Source: Monarcha castaneiventris obscurior
Taxonomy: Eukaryota; Chordata; Aves; Passeriformes; Monarchidae
Reading direction: 5' to 3'
Length of the DNA stretch: 64,000 nucleotides
Assembly: GCA_026261815.1 (NCBI GenBank)
Contig: JAMPIT010000510.1
Location: forward strand, 19,812,001-19,876,000
Positions 63,416-64,000 of the stretch are shown piece by piece. The position numbers and the translations under genes were made by a program. Position 1 is the stretch's first letter, and every line of letters begins with the position of its first letter. Under the pieces are notes generated by a model. It saw nothing but the letters and a program-made list of their open reading frames with translations, was not told the DNA's origin and ran no database searches.

Positions 63416-64000
63416 GGACAACAAAGGTCTTCTCCTGAGTTTGCAGAGCTGCAGCACAGCACTGGGGATGGAGGGCAGGAGGCAAGACCCTTGGAGTCAG
63501 CAGCTAGGTGGGCTGAGGGCTGATTCGGCTACACAGCCAGTCTGGTTTAAGGTCGTTCATTTTCTGCCAGGTTGATGACTGACTGGCAGAAAACGGGGGA
63601 AAAAATTAAGAAAACTGATCTGCTTCACAAAGGAACATAGTGAGTGTCAGCAGTGCAACATGGGGTAGAGACCAGGAAAGGGAAAGAGGGAAAGAAGAAC
63701 ATGGAGTGAAGAGAAGAAGGATTTCAGCTTTTGTCAGAGGTGGTTAGATTGACTCATTGTATCATGCAGCTCTGCTCATTAAAATGCAGCCGGTCACCCA
63801 GAAAACCTTCCCTACCCAAGAGAGGCCAGACTTCTGTTCTTCCCTGTGTCCATGACTGGAGAGCTGCCCCAAGAGTGGTATGGGAAGGAGCAGGTGGAGG
63901 GAAGGATGGCCAGTGGGAGTCCCTGTTGTGAAACCTCAGCCTGAGTGTTAAAACCCACACCCCTCACATTATAGGCTGGCTTAGGGAACCGTGATGAAAT
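63416..64000. other. unique non-coding end of window
   Basis: No repeat or gene is recognised. A purine-rich patch lies at 63671-63720. Confidence 0.55.

Noticed and set aside
1..64000. CRISPR arrays, operons, tRNA or rRNA genes, integrated phage
   Set aside because: None of the defining repeats, clover-leaf boxes or gene packing occur. The sequence is vertebrate nuclear DNA.

Overview
The window looks like bird nuclear DNA, most likely from a neoavian or passerine species. The evidence is ten CR1 (chicken repeat 1) retrotransposon 3' ends with the typical terminal ATTCTRTG-type repeats, plus solo LTRs of types abundant in Neoaves. There are no SINE families, no bacterial-style gene packing, and no long recognisable coding region. 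Base composition is AT-rich throughout except for one CpG island near 56.8-57.8 kb. None of the open frames longer than 60 codons could be tied to a known protein family. The exceptions are frames that fall inside retroelements or inside a short-period GC-rich minisatellite, and those are artefacts.

Layout: 1-348 CR1 (+); 349-3956 unique AT-rich DNA; 3957-4412 CR1 (-); 4413-14361 unique DNA with a 26-bp perfect hairpin; 14366-14827 a solo LTR with TGATG/CATCA ends and a 4-bp CTCT target duplication; 14832-23436 unique, with weak exon-like signals on the minus strand; small CR1 ends at 23437 (+), 25565 (+), 27430 (-), 36349 (-) and 36843 (+); 32298-32851 an abundant avian LTR; 39505-39823 a possible retroposed mRNA 3' end; 43804-44325 a 520-bp CR1 (-); 46225-46500 a decayed fragment of an older CR1/L3-like LINE reverse transcriptase; 53752-54110 CR1 (+); 56760-57790 CpG island; 62874-63415 a probable ERVK-like LTR on the minus strand.

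The main functional locus is the CpG island. On the minus strand it holds, in order, a 31-unit 7-bp minisatellite, a TATAAAAG box, a GC box, a short ATG-free exon rich in CGG/CAG triplets, and a consensus splice donor. This is the signature of a promoter and non-coding first exon of a gene transcribed leftwards, so much of 1-57 kb may be its first introns. I could not identify that gene. Candidate downstream exons at 48600-48673 (with a well-placed ATG), 21250-21308 and 2696-2796 rest only on splice-site and reading-frame signals, so they are tentative. I found no convincing previously undescribed system. The most checkable oddities are the promoter-proximal minisatellite, an AT-richer coding-like segment inside the CpG island (57021-57065), and the relic LINE.
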